Shown in pieces: positions 24,581-36,127 of a stretch of 64,000 nt of DNA. The stretch spans positions 27,081,390 to 27,145,389 of the forward strand of contig NW_025335317.1 in assembly GCF_004798865.1 (NCBI RefSeq), in the 5' to 3' direction. A model generated the notes under the pieces. It saw only the letters and a program-made list of their open reading frames with translations, had not been told where the DNA came from and did not search any database. The position numbers and the translations under genes are program-made. Position 1 is the stretch's first letter, and each line of letters begins with the position of its first letter. Origin of the DNA: Varanus komodoensis (lineage: Eukaryota; Chordata; Lepidosauria; Squamata; Varanidae).

Positions 24581-26649
24581 TCTTTTTTAAAAAATATTTT
24601 AATTAATTTTTCAATCTAAAATACAACCAAAAAACCTTACATCTAAAATAGAAACATATAAAGTTAAGCATACAATTAAAACAATTCTTACAATACAGTT
24701 GTCCCTACCACCAGGACCAATGATGCATGTTACTTCCCCTTCCCCTCCCCAAAAGAAAGAAAAACTCCATTCAAACATTTCAAGACATTCCCCCCTTCCA
24801 GAACTGTAATAATTCTTTCAAGGGCTCAGATCCTTTCCCCCTTTTAAAAACATAATAAATACACCCCATATATCATTAAGCTTATTTTCTTTAAATATTC
24901 TTTCCTCACTTTAGACTCACATGTTAATTTATCGTTAATAGCTATATTCCAAACTTATTTATACCAATCAGAAAATTGGTAATCATATTTTACTTTCTAA
25001 TTCTTAGCTATAATTAATCTCACTTCAGTTATTAAATTTGCTATTAATTCTTTATTATGGCAGCTCCATGGTTTTGTATCACTGAGAATAATGCAATTCC
25101 AGGGCATATAACTATATTTATACTTAGTATTTTATTACATTCTTTAAAAACCTCTTTCCAAAATTTTATTATATATTCTCATTCCCACCACATGTGGAAA
25201 TATGTACCTACTTCATGATCACATTTCCAATATAGGTTGAAGTATTTGTTACCTATATAGTTCAACTTTACTGGAGTCAGATACTTTATATTTACTGGAG
25301 TCAGTACTTTATTCGTACTTACATTTTAATATCCTCTTCATCTAAATATTTTCCCGGTCTTTATTTTTTCCCAAATCTGTTTCCCATGTTGTTCTAAATG
25401 AATCATATTGATCCTGTTCTTGTAACAATATCTTATAAAATTTACTTGCTCTCCCTTTCATCTTCATATTCTTTTGTTTTCCCTTTCTATAATCATATCT
25501 TCAAATTTTGTATACTCCTCACATCTCTTTTCTTGATCCATTCTCTAGTCCAACTTTCTAATTTAACCCCATTATACCATGTTATTTTCTCCTTTTCAAT
25601 GCTGCTTTTTCCTCATTTTTATTTATTTTCTCTAACCAGTCTTTTAATCTAATTGTTTATTTCTTAATATTTTCCTTAATATTGCCCTTAAGTTTAATGG
25701 AAGCCTTTCTAATTCGGCAGTTGGGCATAATGGTGAGATTGTTGGCATTAATTTTTCCTTATACTTATTCCAGATATGTAGTATATTTTTAAGAAAGGAT
25801 TTTCTACCTTGTTTCTACTTTTTTTCTTTTCCTATTTAAAAATAAGATCAATCATAGATCCTTTCTCATTTGGAAGATTCTAATTTTAACCATATTAACC
25901 TATTGGGTTGTAGTATAATATCCAGTATATGCCTCAATTGATTAGCCCCTATCTTTTGTGATCTATACCATCTTTTAAAATTTAATCCTTGCATTTTTAT
26001 CCCCATTAGAAAACTTTAATAAGTTCACCATCATATCTTGCCATTCTCTCAAATCTTTATCTATCTTAATCAGTAGCAACATAAATTAAAAAAAAAATCT
26101 TAGGCAGTATTTTCATCTTACATAGTTCTATCAAACCAACATTTTCTCTTTCATTTCATTTTTAACTTATCAAAATTATCCTTTTTAAAACATATTTCTT
26201 TAATATTAATACCTAAGTACTTGATAACTCTGGATATCTTAACATTATTTATTTAACTCCTAATTTTTCTCTTTTTCTTCTTTACTGCTATTAAATAATA
26301 TTATCTCTGATTTACCCCAGTTTATTCTTAAACCTGCTATATCTTCAAATTCTTCCAAATGTAATCTAAGCTTAGCCATACTTTCTAACTCAGCAAATAA
26401 ATTGATCTTAATATCATTTTTAAACCCATACTTTTTATTACATTATCATTCCTAACACTGTTTGCTAATAATTCTATAACTAACACAAACAGTATTGAAG
26501 AAAGAGGACATTTTTGTCTAGTACCTCAGCCCATGAGTATTTGCTTTGTTATGCCATCATTTAGTATTACATTTGTTACATTAGCTGAATATAGTTGTTT
26601 AATTACACCTTTAAATTACCTTTTTATTTTCCCATTATTTTAATGTTTA

Positions 26650-26790
26650 AGTGATTTTAATTGGGATTTTAGTATATTAATGGTCAGATGCTGTGGGGTC
26701 TGTTCTGTTTATTTATTGTAAGTGATTCTGAGAAGTTCTGTAGGGGACGGGATAGAAAAGCTTTTAATTAATTAATTAATTGCTTTCCAA
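26650..26790 (+). mobile_element. Short L2-tail-like or SINE insertion in L1
   Basis: About 140 bp interrupt the L1 reading. They end in gacgggatagaaaagctttt followed by (AATT)n, which resembles the 3' end of L2 or of SINEs that share an L2 tail. Too short and decayed to name the family. Confidence 0.45.
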
Positions 26791-28431
26791 ATCCTATTGT
26801 TTCTAATAATATCTTTACTGTTAACCATTCTACACAATCGCAAAATCAAAAGCTTTAAAAGTATCTAGGGATATTATACCCCTGTTGAATTCCCCTTTGC
26901 CTAGAAACTCTAATATATTCAAATCTCTTCTAGTCAGATCTGCTATAAAGCCACTTTGATGCATTTTAATATATTTATCAAAATTAATTCATTTTATTTG
27001 CCAATCAATATGTCTTGATTTATCAATGATACTGGTCTATAATACCCTGGGTCAGTTGAATCTTTATTAGGCTTAGGAATCAAAACTATTTCCAAGATGC
27101 TGGCATATTTACTCCTCCTAGTATTTTATTTCTACTAGGATTCTTAAATCCCTCTCTTGTATATATTTCATCTCTAGTTCCTTCATTTCCCTTTCAAAAA
27201 TTTCTACCTGTTTACTCTTTTTTCTTTTTAAAATAGTTGCCTTTTTAATACTTATTGCTCTTGCTACTGCTTTCCCTGTATCCAGTATCAAGCCTTCATC
27301 ACTATCCTCCTTGTCAATAAGTTCCCATATTTCCTTTATCTCTAGACGTTTAACATTCAGAGATGTTAGTCTCACAGTTTTAACCATATCCTCTTAAAAT
27401 ATGCATCTTAATTGGTCCTTAGTGCACTTTCTACACCTATATAAAGAAAAAAAAAATTCCACCCACTACAGTCCCAACCCCTATTTCCCCTTCATCCCCA
27501 TACATATCTGAGTGTCTTCCTCTTCTCCCAAGGAGTTAACCTCCCAAGTGTTGCCAAACTGCATTTAAGCAGAGGGAGGGGAGGAAGGGACTGCTGCGGA
27601 TTCCAGCTCCTAATGCCTGATCACTTCCATAGTTAATCCTAATCAATTCCAATTTACACATATTTACACATCTTCACTTCTCCATCTTTCTGTTCCCTGT
27701 ATCTTAGTTTATTCTACTCTCTCCTAATGAATTAAAGAAAGATAACAAAAAGCAGAGAAGAGAGCTGTCGAGGGAGATGAAATGTAGAAAAAGAATATAT
27801 ACTGTGTGTATATACACACAAACACACACATATAAATATACATATACATATATACATTTACATATATCCATAAATTTATAAGAAGATAACCTTAACGAAG
27901 TCTCTGTTAAACTAATTATTACCTTGTTAAACTTATTTGTTCTCTTCCTTCTCCATCCCTGAAACCCTCCCTCTATTTCTTCCCCTTCTTAACCACCTGT
28001 TTGTCTGCCTGTTTCGACCTTTCTTCTGCTAGGCTGCTTCCTCAAGTTGGGGAATGTCCACCAATTGCTCTAGCCTCTTTTTCTTTACCTCTTTGACCTT
28101 CTTCTTCTGATGCCTTCACTGTTTCTCCTCTTCCAATAAGCCCCAACATTGTCACCTTTGCCTTCTTGATCATGTCCTTCTGATGCTGTTTCCCAACCTT
28201 TGTGTTCAGTTTTTGCTAATTCTTGTTTCCATTGAATTCTTCATCTATTCAACCCAATTCATATAGCATATTTAAGATCTGAGTCAGAGTGTTGATTCTA
28301 TTTTATTTTCCATTGTGAAATACTCTCATATATATTGGATAGCCCCAACAAGACCTAATCCTAAAAATGAATGATATTATCTTGATTATATCTAAGGAGC
28401 ACCTAAATGCTATAGTCTGATAGCAAATATC

Positions 28432-28500
28432 TTATTTATTTCCATTTCTATGCCACCTCATAACCCAAAGGTTCTCTGGGCAGCTTCATACACTTAAATA
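28432..28500 (-). mobile_element. L2 3'-tail fragment in L1
   Basis: The stretch tttatttccatttctatgcc ... gttctctgggcagcttcata parallels the antisense L2 3' end at 9840-9900 (tttaggg..ttctatgccacc..ggggcggctccc). It is a small L2 or L2-tailed SINE fragment within the L1 relic. Confidence 0.55.
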
Positions 28501-29500
28501 GGAGCTTCCTTGGATTTTACTTGTCCCATCTCATCTCTCAATTTGCTCATAAGCAATTTTTCTTATAATTAGTGAACTTGATCTGCACATCTTTGGGGAA
28601 CCTTCTAGATCCATACTTAGGATTGCCCCTGTGTATTCTTCATATGTTTTCATGCTTCCATCTTTCTTCTGGGAGGACTTTTTTAAGCCATTCCAGCACG
28701 TCAATCCTAAGATGCCTCTTTTCTGCATATGCTTGTTCTGGAAACCTGTGTACTTGAACATTGGAGATGTGACTCTTGTCCTGCAGTAAAATCACCTTTT
28801 TTCCAATTCTGTTCCTCTTTTTGATTGATGATATATCTTCAATTTCTTAGCTTTGGTTAACATTTCTGTCTGTTTTTAACAGTTAGCATTGTGAACTGAT
28901 CGAAGTGTCTAAAATTGTTTTATTTTCAGCTTTCATTTGTGTTACAGTAAGATTCATCATTTCCAGTATTATCTCCTGTTTCACTTGTCTTTATTCTTTT
29001 CAATCTTAGTTTTAATACCTTTCAAATGTTGGTTGACATTTTCAGTCTTCTCTCTTAGCTCTTCAGTGCCTGTCTCAAGAATTTTTCTGAGGCCTTTCAC
29101 CTCTGTTTCCCTTGGAATCCTGATGTTTGACTCTTCAATTCTGAAGATAGTTCTTCATATGCAGATCTGATGGCTTTCTGGTCTCTCTTCTGGGATTTCT
29201 GTGTGACATTTGCTTATTCGTGACATTTGCTTATTCGTCCAGCAGAGGGAACTCTTTAACCATATTCTCTCTGCTTTCTTGTCTTTCATCTCAACAAATT
29301 CCTTCCATCCTTCTTTTCCTTCCTCTTCCTTTACTGTCTGTAGCAATGTCCACAGCACTTTAAGTTGCTCAATATTCCTCTTTACAGATTTATCTTTAGT
29401 ATTATGTTCAAATTTACCAAAACTATTGCAGGATTTTTTAAGCCTTGAATTTCAGAGCTCTTTCTCAGACCTTTTTCAAGCTGGGACAAATTCACTATGA

Positions 29501-30109
29501 TGGAAAAGTGTGAATTTATTTATGATATATTTAATGCTGCTTCCTTCTTTTCAACTTCCCTTAAAATCAGAATGTTCCCCTATGACTTACTCAAAAATCA
29601 ACATAATCATTCAGTCTTTGCCTATCATGCCTCTCAGTGCAAGTGGCTTCAAACAGAGAAAAGAAATTCAGAAGTCTTGCCTGGACTTGCAGTGGAAACC
29701 CTTTAGAGATAAAGAACAGCCCATTGTCCTGGCTTTTGCCCATCCTGACCATTAGGTCCATGGCTGAAAACTGCTTTTGCTTGAACTGCTGTTGCATCCA
29801 GCAAAATCAAGGCATCTCCTGGCACCAACTCCCCATAGGCCCCACTATGGAAGTTTCAACTCTGCTCCCACTATCCATCCCATCCATGGGACAACTGGAG
29901 GGTTTCCCCTCGTCCAGGGTAACCTCCAAATCCTACACCAAATCAGGTGCTCCTTTGTCCACTGAAACAGCATGCAGACTCCACTGGTCACTACTCCTCT
30001 TCTCCCCTACCATGCTAATCCTGACAACAAAACAAACTAGCTTGAGTGTACCAAGAAAATATCCCCCAAAAAAACCCCTCCTCCACCCTTGGATTGATTT
30101 ATGTAAGCT
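29501..30109. other. Unassigned, possibly L1 5' region or DIRS 3' region
   Basis: A GC-richer stretch with short open frames (29637-30131, 164 codons) lies between the L1 relic and a DIRS terminus. It may be the L1 5' UTR on the - strand or the decayed 3' half of a DIRS copy whose end lies at 30110-30262. I recognise no domain. Confidence 0.35.
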
Positions 30110-30262
30110 CACCAGTTGGCCATGTGTGTGATGCACACAAAAAAGAATAAAGATAGGTTTCCTTACCTGTAACTGTTGTTCTTCGAGTGGTCATCTGTAG
30201 ATGTTGTAGACATACATACAGTGCTTCAAGTTGCCCACTCCTCATCTCAAAAGCCACTCATG
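30110..30262 (+). mobile_element. DIRS terminus (copy G)
   Basis: The sequence catgtgtgtgatgcacacaa, then ttccttacctgtaactgttg and ttcttcgagtggtcatctgt, parallels the right end of copy D (42035-42120) and the right arm of copy C read in reverse (35340-35395). It marks a DIRS terminal or internal complementary region. The coding part to its left is not recognisable. It is old. Confidence 0.6.
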
Positions 30263-30736
30263 TTTTCCCTACAATTCTGTACTAGTACAGCATTTTAAAG
30301 TGAAAACTGAGATGTCCAGCATTCTATCTTACAAGTTCCTTTATAGTTAAGATAACATTTTAGCAAACAGCATTTAAACGTAAACAGTGACTGATACAAA
30401 CATTTTCATACACAGGCTTAGATCCTAAAATAAGTTAATCTAGAAGTTTAATGGAAAGTTTTCCATCCCTTCCTTATCCCTGCACTTACCTGCAGCCCTC
30501 AAAAATCAGGTCAGGAATGCTCCTGAACAACATGGGATGAAGCAATGGAGCTGCTGGCATGTTCCTTCAATACTGAGCTATCTGTAACACAGTCTTGGTT
30601 GCTTTTCTTCTCCACCAGTGGCCCCAGCACACCATTTCATTCTATTCAGGAAGACTGATTTTTCAGTTAAGCATTTTGGAGAAGACAGGTAGCTTTGGGA
30701 GTTGGGAGAATCTCTCCCTCTGGGAGCTTCTGTAAC

Positions 30737-30775
30737 TATGTATGTATGTATGTATGTGTGTGTGTATGTATGTAT
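30737..30775. repeat. (TATG)n / (TG)n microsatellite
   Basis: A run of tatg units (ctatgtatgtatgtatgtat) with an internal tgtgtgtg, about 40 bp. Confidence 0.9.
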
Positions 30776-31341
30776 TCTCTTTTGAGTAAAGTCAAAACAA
30801 ATTATTGGTTAGCTGTATTAATTAGGCACTGTTTATATTTCTACGTTATTTTATGTTTCTAGAAAGAAAGCATGTTATACGATCAACATTGCTTCAAAAG
30901 AAGCACCCCTGAAAAAACAACGAAGGGTTTCCCCCTATGTGATAAAGAGTGCTTCAGGTTTTCTGTGCAGTTGGACTTGCCAAAGCTAGTTTTAGTTTGA
31001 TAAATTTAAACTAATTTGCAATGAATGCCTACTATGATTTTATAATGCAGTTTATACCACATAAAGATTACAAGTGACAGAAGGGATTAATGTTTCATAT
31101 TGGATTTTTATAATACTTTATTTTCCATTTAAGAATCTGGGCTCTGGATAAAGCACATTGAAGGTGACAACTTAATTACAGTTTATAGTCTAATCAATAT
31201 TCACTGTGAAAATGTCCACAAAAAATAACAGGAGATGTGTTTTAAAGGTTTATTTTGTAGTCTATATTTTCTGTTAAAAGTAAAGGTAATAAAGGCTTTC
31301 CTGTTCCATGTTGGCCAAAAGCATCTTCTGAATTCACTTGA

Positions 31342-31411
31342 TCTCCCTCCCTCCCCCCTCCCCCCCCCCCCCCCCCCCCCACAGAGAATGAGAGAGAGAG
31401 AGAGAGAGATG
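31342..31411. repeat. Poly-C tract followed by (AG)n
   Basis: ctccctccctcccccc extends into an almost uninterrupted C-run to about 31380, then acagagaatg and a run of about nine AG units. It is a polypurine/polypyrimidine tract about 480 bp upstream of an exon. The opposite strand is a long G-run, so quadruplex or triplex structure is plausible. Its length is likely polymorphic and prone to sequencing error. Confidence 0.88.
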
Positions 31412-31892
31412 CTGATATTAGGCTACCCCCATCTTTGTTCACATGCACATGTTCAAACCAATCATCGCTGATAACACACATTAGTATCAGAATTAATACT
31501 TTGCACATGTGTTTGTAGGCTACACATGAAAAATTGGCATAGTAGTATAAAGTGAACTCACTCATACTTGACCAGGAGTCTTGAAAAATGAACTTCATGC
31601 TTGTCACTCACTTAGGGTAACAATATTTTCTAGGGTAATGATTTAATATGCACTGTTCAAGCCTTCCTCTGTGCAGCTAGGCAGGTGAAAGCTTCTAGAC
31701 TGGTAATTTTTTTGTGCTTACCTGCAAGGTTGAATTCACTTATCTCCAGATATGACAGTGATACAATAGGAGTTAAAAACATTGATGAGAAATGTCAATA
31801 GCAGCATCTTAAGCAGCATATTTGTTAACTGAATCTGTCTTACCAGAAAAGTATAAAATTCTGATTTCTAAATCACAACTTATCTGTTGCAG

Positions 31893-32060
31893 GTCGGTCT
31901 TCTCTCTTCCCTTTTGAAGATGGCTTCTTAGATGACAGTCATGGTGACCAGTCTTTATCATCAGGTCTCAGCTCTCCAACCCGCTGTCAGAATGGTGAAA
32001 GAGTTGAACGCTATTCTAGGAAAGTGTTTGTTGGAGGTCTGCCTCCTGACATTGATGAAG
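31893..32060 (+). CDS. CPEB3: CPEB3 exon: linker and start of RRM1
   Basis: The exon is 168 nt, with acceptor ttgcag and donor gtactg. It starts two bases into a Gly codon and ends one base into the Asp codon of DEIT. It encodes GRSSLFPFEDGFLDD, then SHGDQSLSSGLSSPTRCQN, then ERVERYSRKVFVGGLPPDIDE. KVFVGGLP is the RNP2 strand of RRM1. The serine-rich linker before it matches the CPEB3 form and not the CPEB4 or CPEB2 linkers as I remember them. One position reads FEDGF where I recall FEDAF for mammalian CPEB3. The intron before it is 26.5 kb and largely transposon-derived. Confidence 0.92.
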
Positions 32061-33685
32061 GTACTGTGAAACTCCTCTAGTACTGGGAAGAAGGTATAAT
32101 TAGTCTTTTAAAAGCAGCTAACAAGATCCAACAGTATTTCAGGCTCTAGTCCAGGGATGGGGAAGATGTAGCCAAGAAGAGATAGAGGACTGGAGTGTTT
32201 GTACCTTACCATAGCCAGAGGGAGAGCTCTTTGAAGCCATCACTCAGTCTGCTTCTCCTTTTCATTCTGCATTTGTGAAAGGCAAGGAGGAAATGAAGCC
32301 AGCTGTGCACTCATTCTGCATTTGGAGGAACTGTTCTTTCAGGTGCTGGCTAAGTGTGCAGCCGCTATGGGTGGCAAGAGGTGGGAGAAGCTGTTGGTTT
32401 GAGTACCTTTGTGCAAAGAGGTATACAGTGATAGCTCCATGCCTCTCTCTATACTGAGAAAAGGATAGCTCCTCTCAGGAAGGGGAAATAGCTTCATGAA
32501 AGCGACACCCACCTGCTGACAACATACAATCCTTTGGATTGGCCCTAGAATCAGTTTAGCTCTTGACTCCTGAACTAGTTCTTTATTTGTAGAGTTTAAG
32601 TTAACAACAAGTTAACATGTTGGATCTTATAAGATTTCTTAAGTCCTGTTTAGACTTTCAGTAGTTCATGTGAGGGAGGGGGGGAAGCTGGAGCATGGTT
32701 ACTAGATCCACTGCATGGAGTTGCTATCACCTTCTGTAAATAGGAAGGGGAGGATCTGAAATGGGGAACCTTCCATAAATGGATAGGTCCTCCATTCTCA
32801 TACAATCTACATGAGCTAACTCGCTACACTCTACATGACTGAGAATGTCAAAAGAAGGCTTAAATGCCCAAGGAACTGCTTTCCCTAGAGGAACACTCAA
32901 TCATGTGAGCCTTTACCTGTAGTCTGAATAGTATAGTCTAATTAGTATAATTGATACCACTAATATTCTTGTACGTAGCATTTAAAAAAGAATGAGAAGG
33001 CAGGCCCCTTATGTTAAGGTGTTTACAGTCTAGGAAACAAGAGTGGGCAAACAGGTTAAGAAGTGAGAGAAAACAAAAGTAGACAAAGATTTTTATTATT
33101 ATTTCAATTTATACCTCTTTAGACTTAGTCTGCTGGCTTATTCTAGATTACAGGCTTATCTCTCAGTGAGAATTAGAACTCAACAATTTAGGTTGCAGTC
33201 CATGGTACAAATGCCTGGAAATAAGTCCCATTGAGTTCAGTGGGGCTTTCTTCTCAATTAATAAGCATAGGACTGAACAGTTAGTTGTAGTATAGTTACA
33301 CACAGAGAAAAAAGTAACACTTTGAATCAGATGACTTGGGAACATTTGTGCACAATATATAGCTCTAGAAAAATTAGCCTGAATTCTTCTCTTGTAGCAA
33401 ATTATCACAACAGAGGTGAATTTAAATCAAATAAACTTGAACTAATTACTAGATGAATATGCCATACAATTAAGATCACATGTCTTCACTAGTTATTGAA
33501 TGTAAAACATGTTGAATTTCATTGGATTCTTAATGTTATCTTAATCAAAACATAACAAGTTTTTTTTCTGTTTGGAGCAATTTAACTTTCTACAGAAATA
33601 CAAAGTTTTCCCAGGCAGATTGGAAAAAGCAGAATCTTAGGTTTATGTATAGCTAGAGAAAAACCTAGATCGCATGTAACTTAAT
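32061..33685. other. CPEB3 intron, no gene recognised
   Basis: This is sequence between the exon at 31893-32060 and the compact DIRS element. A moderately GC-rich patch near 32140-32460 has an open frame (32275-32457) without recognisable content. Nothing else is supported. Confidence 0.5.
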
Positions 33686-33842
33686 TTCTTCGTCGTGGCC
33701 TCTGCATCACACACATGGGTGCTGCGCCTGCGCAGTGCCTAGGCCAGAAAGATTGAAAGCTGACGGTTTTGGCGGGAAAAACTCCGCTCCCCCTCCCCTC
33801 GGTAGTATATATAGAGCAGAGTGTCCGCCATTTTCTCCAGTC
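33686..33842 (+). repeat. DIRS inverted terminal repeat, left arm
   Basis: About 157 bp running from ttcttcgtcgtggcc to cattttctccagtc. It is matched in reverse complement by 35230-35390 with only scattered differences (for example gctgacgg versus gctaatgg, aggccag versus aggctgg). Confidence 0.88.
33726..33815 (+). promoter_or_regulatory. Promoter-like block in the DIRS terminal repeat
   Basis: Within the left arm lie gcgcctgcgcagtgc (similar to an NRF1-type palindrome), the GC-box-like run ccgctccccctcccctc, and cggtagtatatatagagc (a TATA-box-like element), in that order ahead of the gag-like frame. The order is what a core promoter would show. The equivalent regions of copies D (36230-36260) and E (45955-45985) keep a TATA-like block followed by gaggggctc. 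Activity is inferred only. Confidence 0.5.
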
Positions 33843-35229
33843 TTTTGCGACCGCCGTTCGCTGTGCTTCGTGCCTGTTCGTCTCTCGCTTGACTCAGTAT
33901 TGTTCATTACTTACCGTTTATCTTCTTACTCTTATTCCAAGTTATTATTCCCTTGTTCCAGTTTATATCTTCTTCTCTTTACTTGTTCCTATAAAAAACC
34001 CCCCAAAAATATATTACTTTTCCCTCTTTTCTCTATTCTGTTTCTTCCTTTTCTGCAATGGCGCAGCGAGCGGCCTTCCACAAATGTGCGGAATGTGGGT
34101 CCAAAATGTCTCCGGCAGACCCACATGACTTGTGCCTCCTCTGCCTCGGCGAGGGGCACAGGACTGATAAATGCCATCATTGCCTTGCTTTCACTAAGCA
34201 AGCGCGAAAGAATAGGGAGAACCGGCTGCGCAAATTCCTTTGGTATCAAGTGCTGATGCAATCTGAGCAGCCTGCAGGAAAACCCGGGCCAGCGCATGCT
34301 CCATCTGCTAAGCGCAAGGCCTCAGCCTCGTCCGAGCCGGTTCAACGCCCAGCTTCTGCTGCGGGCATGTCTGGGCAACGCCCTTCGCCCACGCCGCCTA
34401 TGCTGCAGCCGCAAGCATCTGACGGTGGAAATTCCCCCCCAGGGGCTCAGTTACCTCTCCCCCCCCCCCATAAACAATGGGAAAAGAGGAAGCACGGAGG
34501 ATCAGATCAATCTTCAGCTCAAAAAAGGCGAAGAAAGATAAGGCGGCAAAACCGCCTCATAATAAGAGGCATCGGGATTCGGGTTTGACAGCCCCATCGA
34601 TCCTGACAGCAGCTTCGGTACCAATGCCATCGGTACCGATGCTTCATGCGGCGATGCAGGTTACTCCTCTGGGGTCACCGATGCAATCCTTTGCGGAATC
34701 TAGCTCGTTTAACCCGCTTACAGCATCGGTTGAGAACATTCTTCAGTTTTTGCTGCACCTGCATCGCTCGGAACTGAAACCCTCCTCGATTAAGGTTTAT
34801 GCAGCTGCAGTTTCACATTATCATGGTGTAGTACAAGGGCTGTCGGTGTTTTTGCAGCCGCTTATTCAGAAATTTCTTAAAGGCCTGCAGAATCTACACC
34901 CATCCATTTGGCCATTTATGCCGATGTGGAGTCTCTCAGTTGTCCTACAGGCACTTACAAAACCACCGTTCGAACCGTTAGCCACTGTCGATTTACGCCT
35001 TGTTTCATGGAAAACGGCTTTTTTAGTTGCAGTTACTTCAGCTCGTAGAGCCAGTGAACTTTGTGCTCTTCGAATCGATCCACCTTATTTAAACTTCCAT
35101 AAGGAAAAGGTGGTCGTACTGCTTCGGTACCTCATACTTGTAATGTTGGTATCGAAAGGGAATATGTTGGTACATACTAGATTGTTATGCCGTCTTCTTC
35201 CATGGGGTGGTGAACGTACGGTCTCCAAA

Positions 35230-35390
35230 GACTGGAGAAAATGGCGGACACTCTGCTCTATATATACTACCGAGGGGAGGGGGAGCGGAGTTTTTCCCGC
35301 CAAAACCATTAGCTTTCAATCTTTCCAGCCTAGGCACTGCGCAGGCGCAGCACCCATATGTGTGACTGCACAGATGGCCACTTGAAGAAC
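35230..35390 (-). repeat. DIRS inverted terminal repeat, right arm
   Basis: This is the reverse complement of 33686-33842, running from gactggagaaaatggcggac to cagatggccacttgaagaac. It therefore carries the same TATA-like block pointing left, against the host gene. Confidence 0.88.
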
Positions 35391-35755
35391 ATCAGTTACA
35401 AGTAAGCAACCTGCTTATACTAGCATTGCTCACTGGCCCTTAATTTAACTGGCCAGAATCTATTTTTCTGTTTTCTATCCCAACCTATGATGGGTCACAC
35501 TGGTGCCTTCTGAAAGAAATATCAAAGTGATAGAAGGGAACAGAGGGAGGCAGGGAGGAAAAAAATAGGGACATACAGCATAAAAGTAAATAAGGCTTGT
35601 GGTGATTCAAGGTTGGTCCCCAATGTGAAAAAATGAGCCACTACTGGCTCTTTTGATATTTAAAAAAACTAGGTAGTATCAACATAATTAATTGTGAGTT
35701 TTCTGTGTTTTCCTTCTAAGGATCCTGAGTATTGTCTGCTTTTTTTTAAATATAG

Positions 35756-35845
35756 ATGAAATTACTGCCAGCTTTCGTAGGTTTGGACCTCTTGTAGTGG
35801 ATTGGCCTCATAAAGCTGAGAGCAAGTCATATTTTCCACCTAAAG
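35756..35845 (+). CDS. CPEB3: CPEB3 exon: RRM1 middle
   Basis: The exon is 90 nt, with acceptor tatag and donor gtattt. It completes the split Asp codon and encodes DEITASFRRFGPLVVDWPHK followed by AESKSYFPPK, ending one base into the Gly of RNP1. VVDWP matches CPEB2/CPEB3; I recall IVDWP for CPEB4. This stretch forms the first helix and following strands of RRM1. It lies only about 365 bp downstream of a compact DIRS element (33686-35390). Confidence 0.93.
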
Positions 35846-35969
35846 GTATTTATTTTAATATCAACTTTTTGGGGCAAGAAACTGCTGTCTTCAGCCTGAC
35901 ATTTTAAAGTATACTTTTATGTGTTTCTCAGTTAAGGTGCTACTGAAGATAAAATATAAATTAGCCCTC

Positions 35970-36092
35970 CCCAGTCTGTTGCTCTTCTGATGTTTGGACT
36001 GGGACTCTCATCAGTCTCAGCCAGTAGTCAGGGATGATGAGAGTCATTGTCCAACACATTAAGAAGAACTCAAGTTGGGAAGGCTAACAAAT
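35970..36092. repeat. Palindromic interspersed repeat, copy 1
   Basis: Two arms, actgggactctcatcagtct and ggatgatgagagtcattgtc, are approximate reverse complements around a cagccagtagtc centre. This is the pattern of a common reptile interspersed repeat built on actcccatcat / atgatgggagt. Similar diverged copies lie at about 55715, 56560 and 57040. It may be a MITE or a SINE; family not named. Confidence 0.6.
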
Positions 36093-36127
36093 TTTTAAAT
36101 TTAGTTTTTAGAAATGAATTTAGAATT

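Larger units (their letters stand above)
24585..29500 (-). mobile_element. Long antisense L1-type LINE relic
   Basis: The left edge (24585-24625) is A/T-rich tail sequence of an antisense element. Reading leftwards: at about 26480-26540 the RT block reads like GTRQ.CPLSSILFVLVIELLA, the L1 version of the GCPLSPLLF motif. At 27118-27387 an 89-codon frame reads WELIDKEDSDEGL.. with a Lys/Glu-rich stretch, typical of the L1 endonuclease-RT connector. At 28531-28761 GLKKSSQKKDGSMKTYEEYT and the frame at 29155-29358 look like ORF1-side sequence. ORF order (ORF1 right, ORF2 left) fits one nearly complete element of about 4.9 kb. It is heavily decayed with many stops and frameshifts. The right boundary is uncertain. 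Confidence 0.72.
30263..31892. other. CPEB3 intron with simple repeats
   Basis: This is intronic sequence leading to the exon at 31893. No gene or named repeat was recognised. A short (TATG)n tract lies at 30737-30775 and a long C-run with (AG)n at 31342-31411. Immediately upstream of the exon is ttatctgttgcag. Confidence 0.55.
33686..35390 (+). mobile_element. Compact DIRS derivative with inverted terminal repeats (copy C)
   Basis: This is a 1.7-kb element bounded by long inverted arms (33686-33842 and 35230-35390), the terminal arrangement of DIRS elements, which integrate by tyrosine recombinase and lack target duplications. Inside are a gag-like frame (34058-34588; starts MAQRAAFHKCAECGSKM, with several Cys pairs) and a second frame (34477-35385) ending in a tyrosine-recombinase-like part (LHRSELKPSSIKVYAAAVSH, LVSWKTAFLVAVTSARRASE). 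Reverse transcriptase and RNase H, which copies B and D have between these parts, are absent. It is therefore an internally deleted, non-autonomous form. It looks the youngest DIRS copy here, with few breaks apart from the large missing section. Confidence 0.82.

Noticed and set aside
27795-27870. Functional Z-DNA or regulatory (TA/CA)n region
   Set aside because: Ordinary degenerate AT/CA simple repeat inside the L1 relic; nothing specific supports function.
34477-35385. 302-codon open frame as a novel host protein
   Set aside because: Its C-terminal half matches the tyrosine recombinase region of DIRS copies B and H and it ends inside the inverted terminal repeat.
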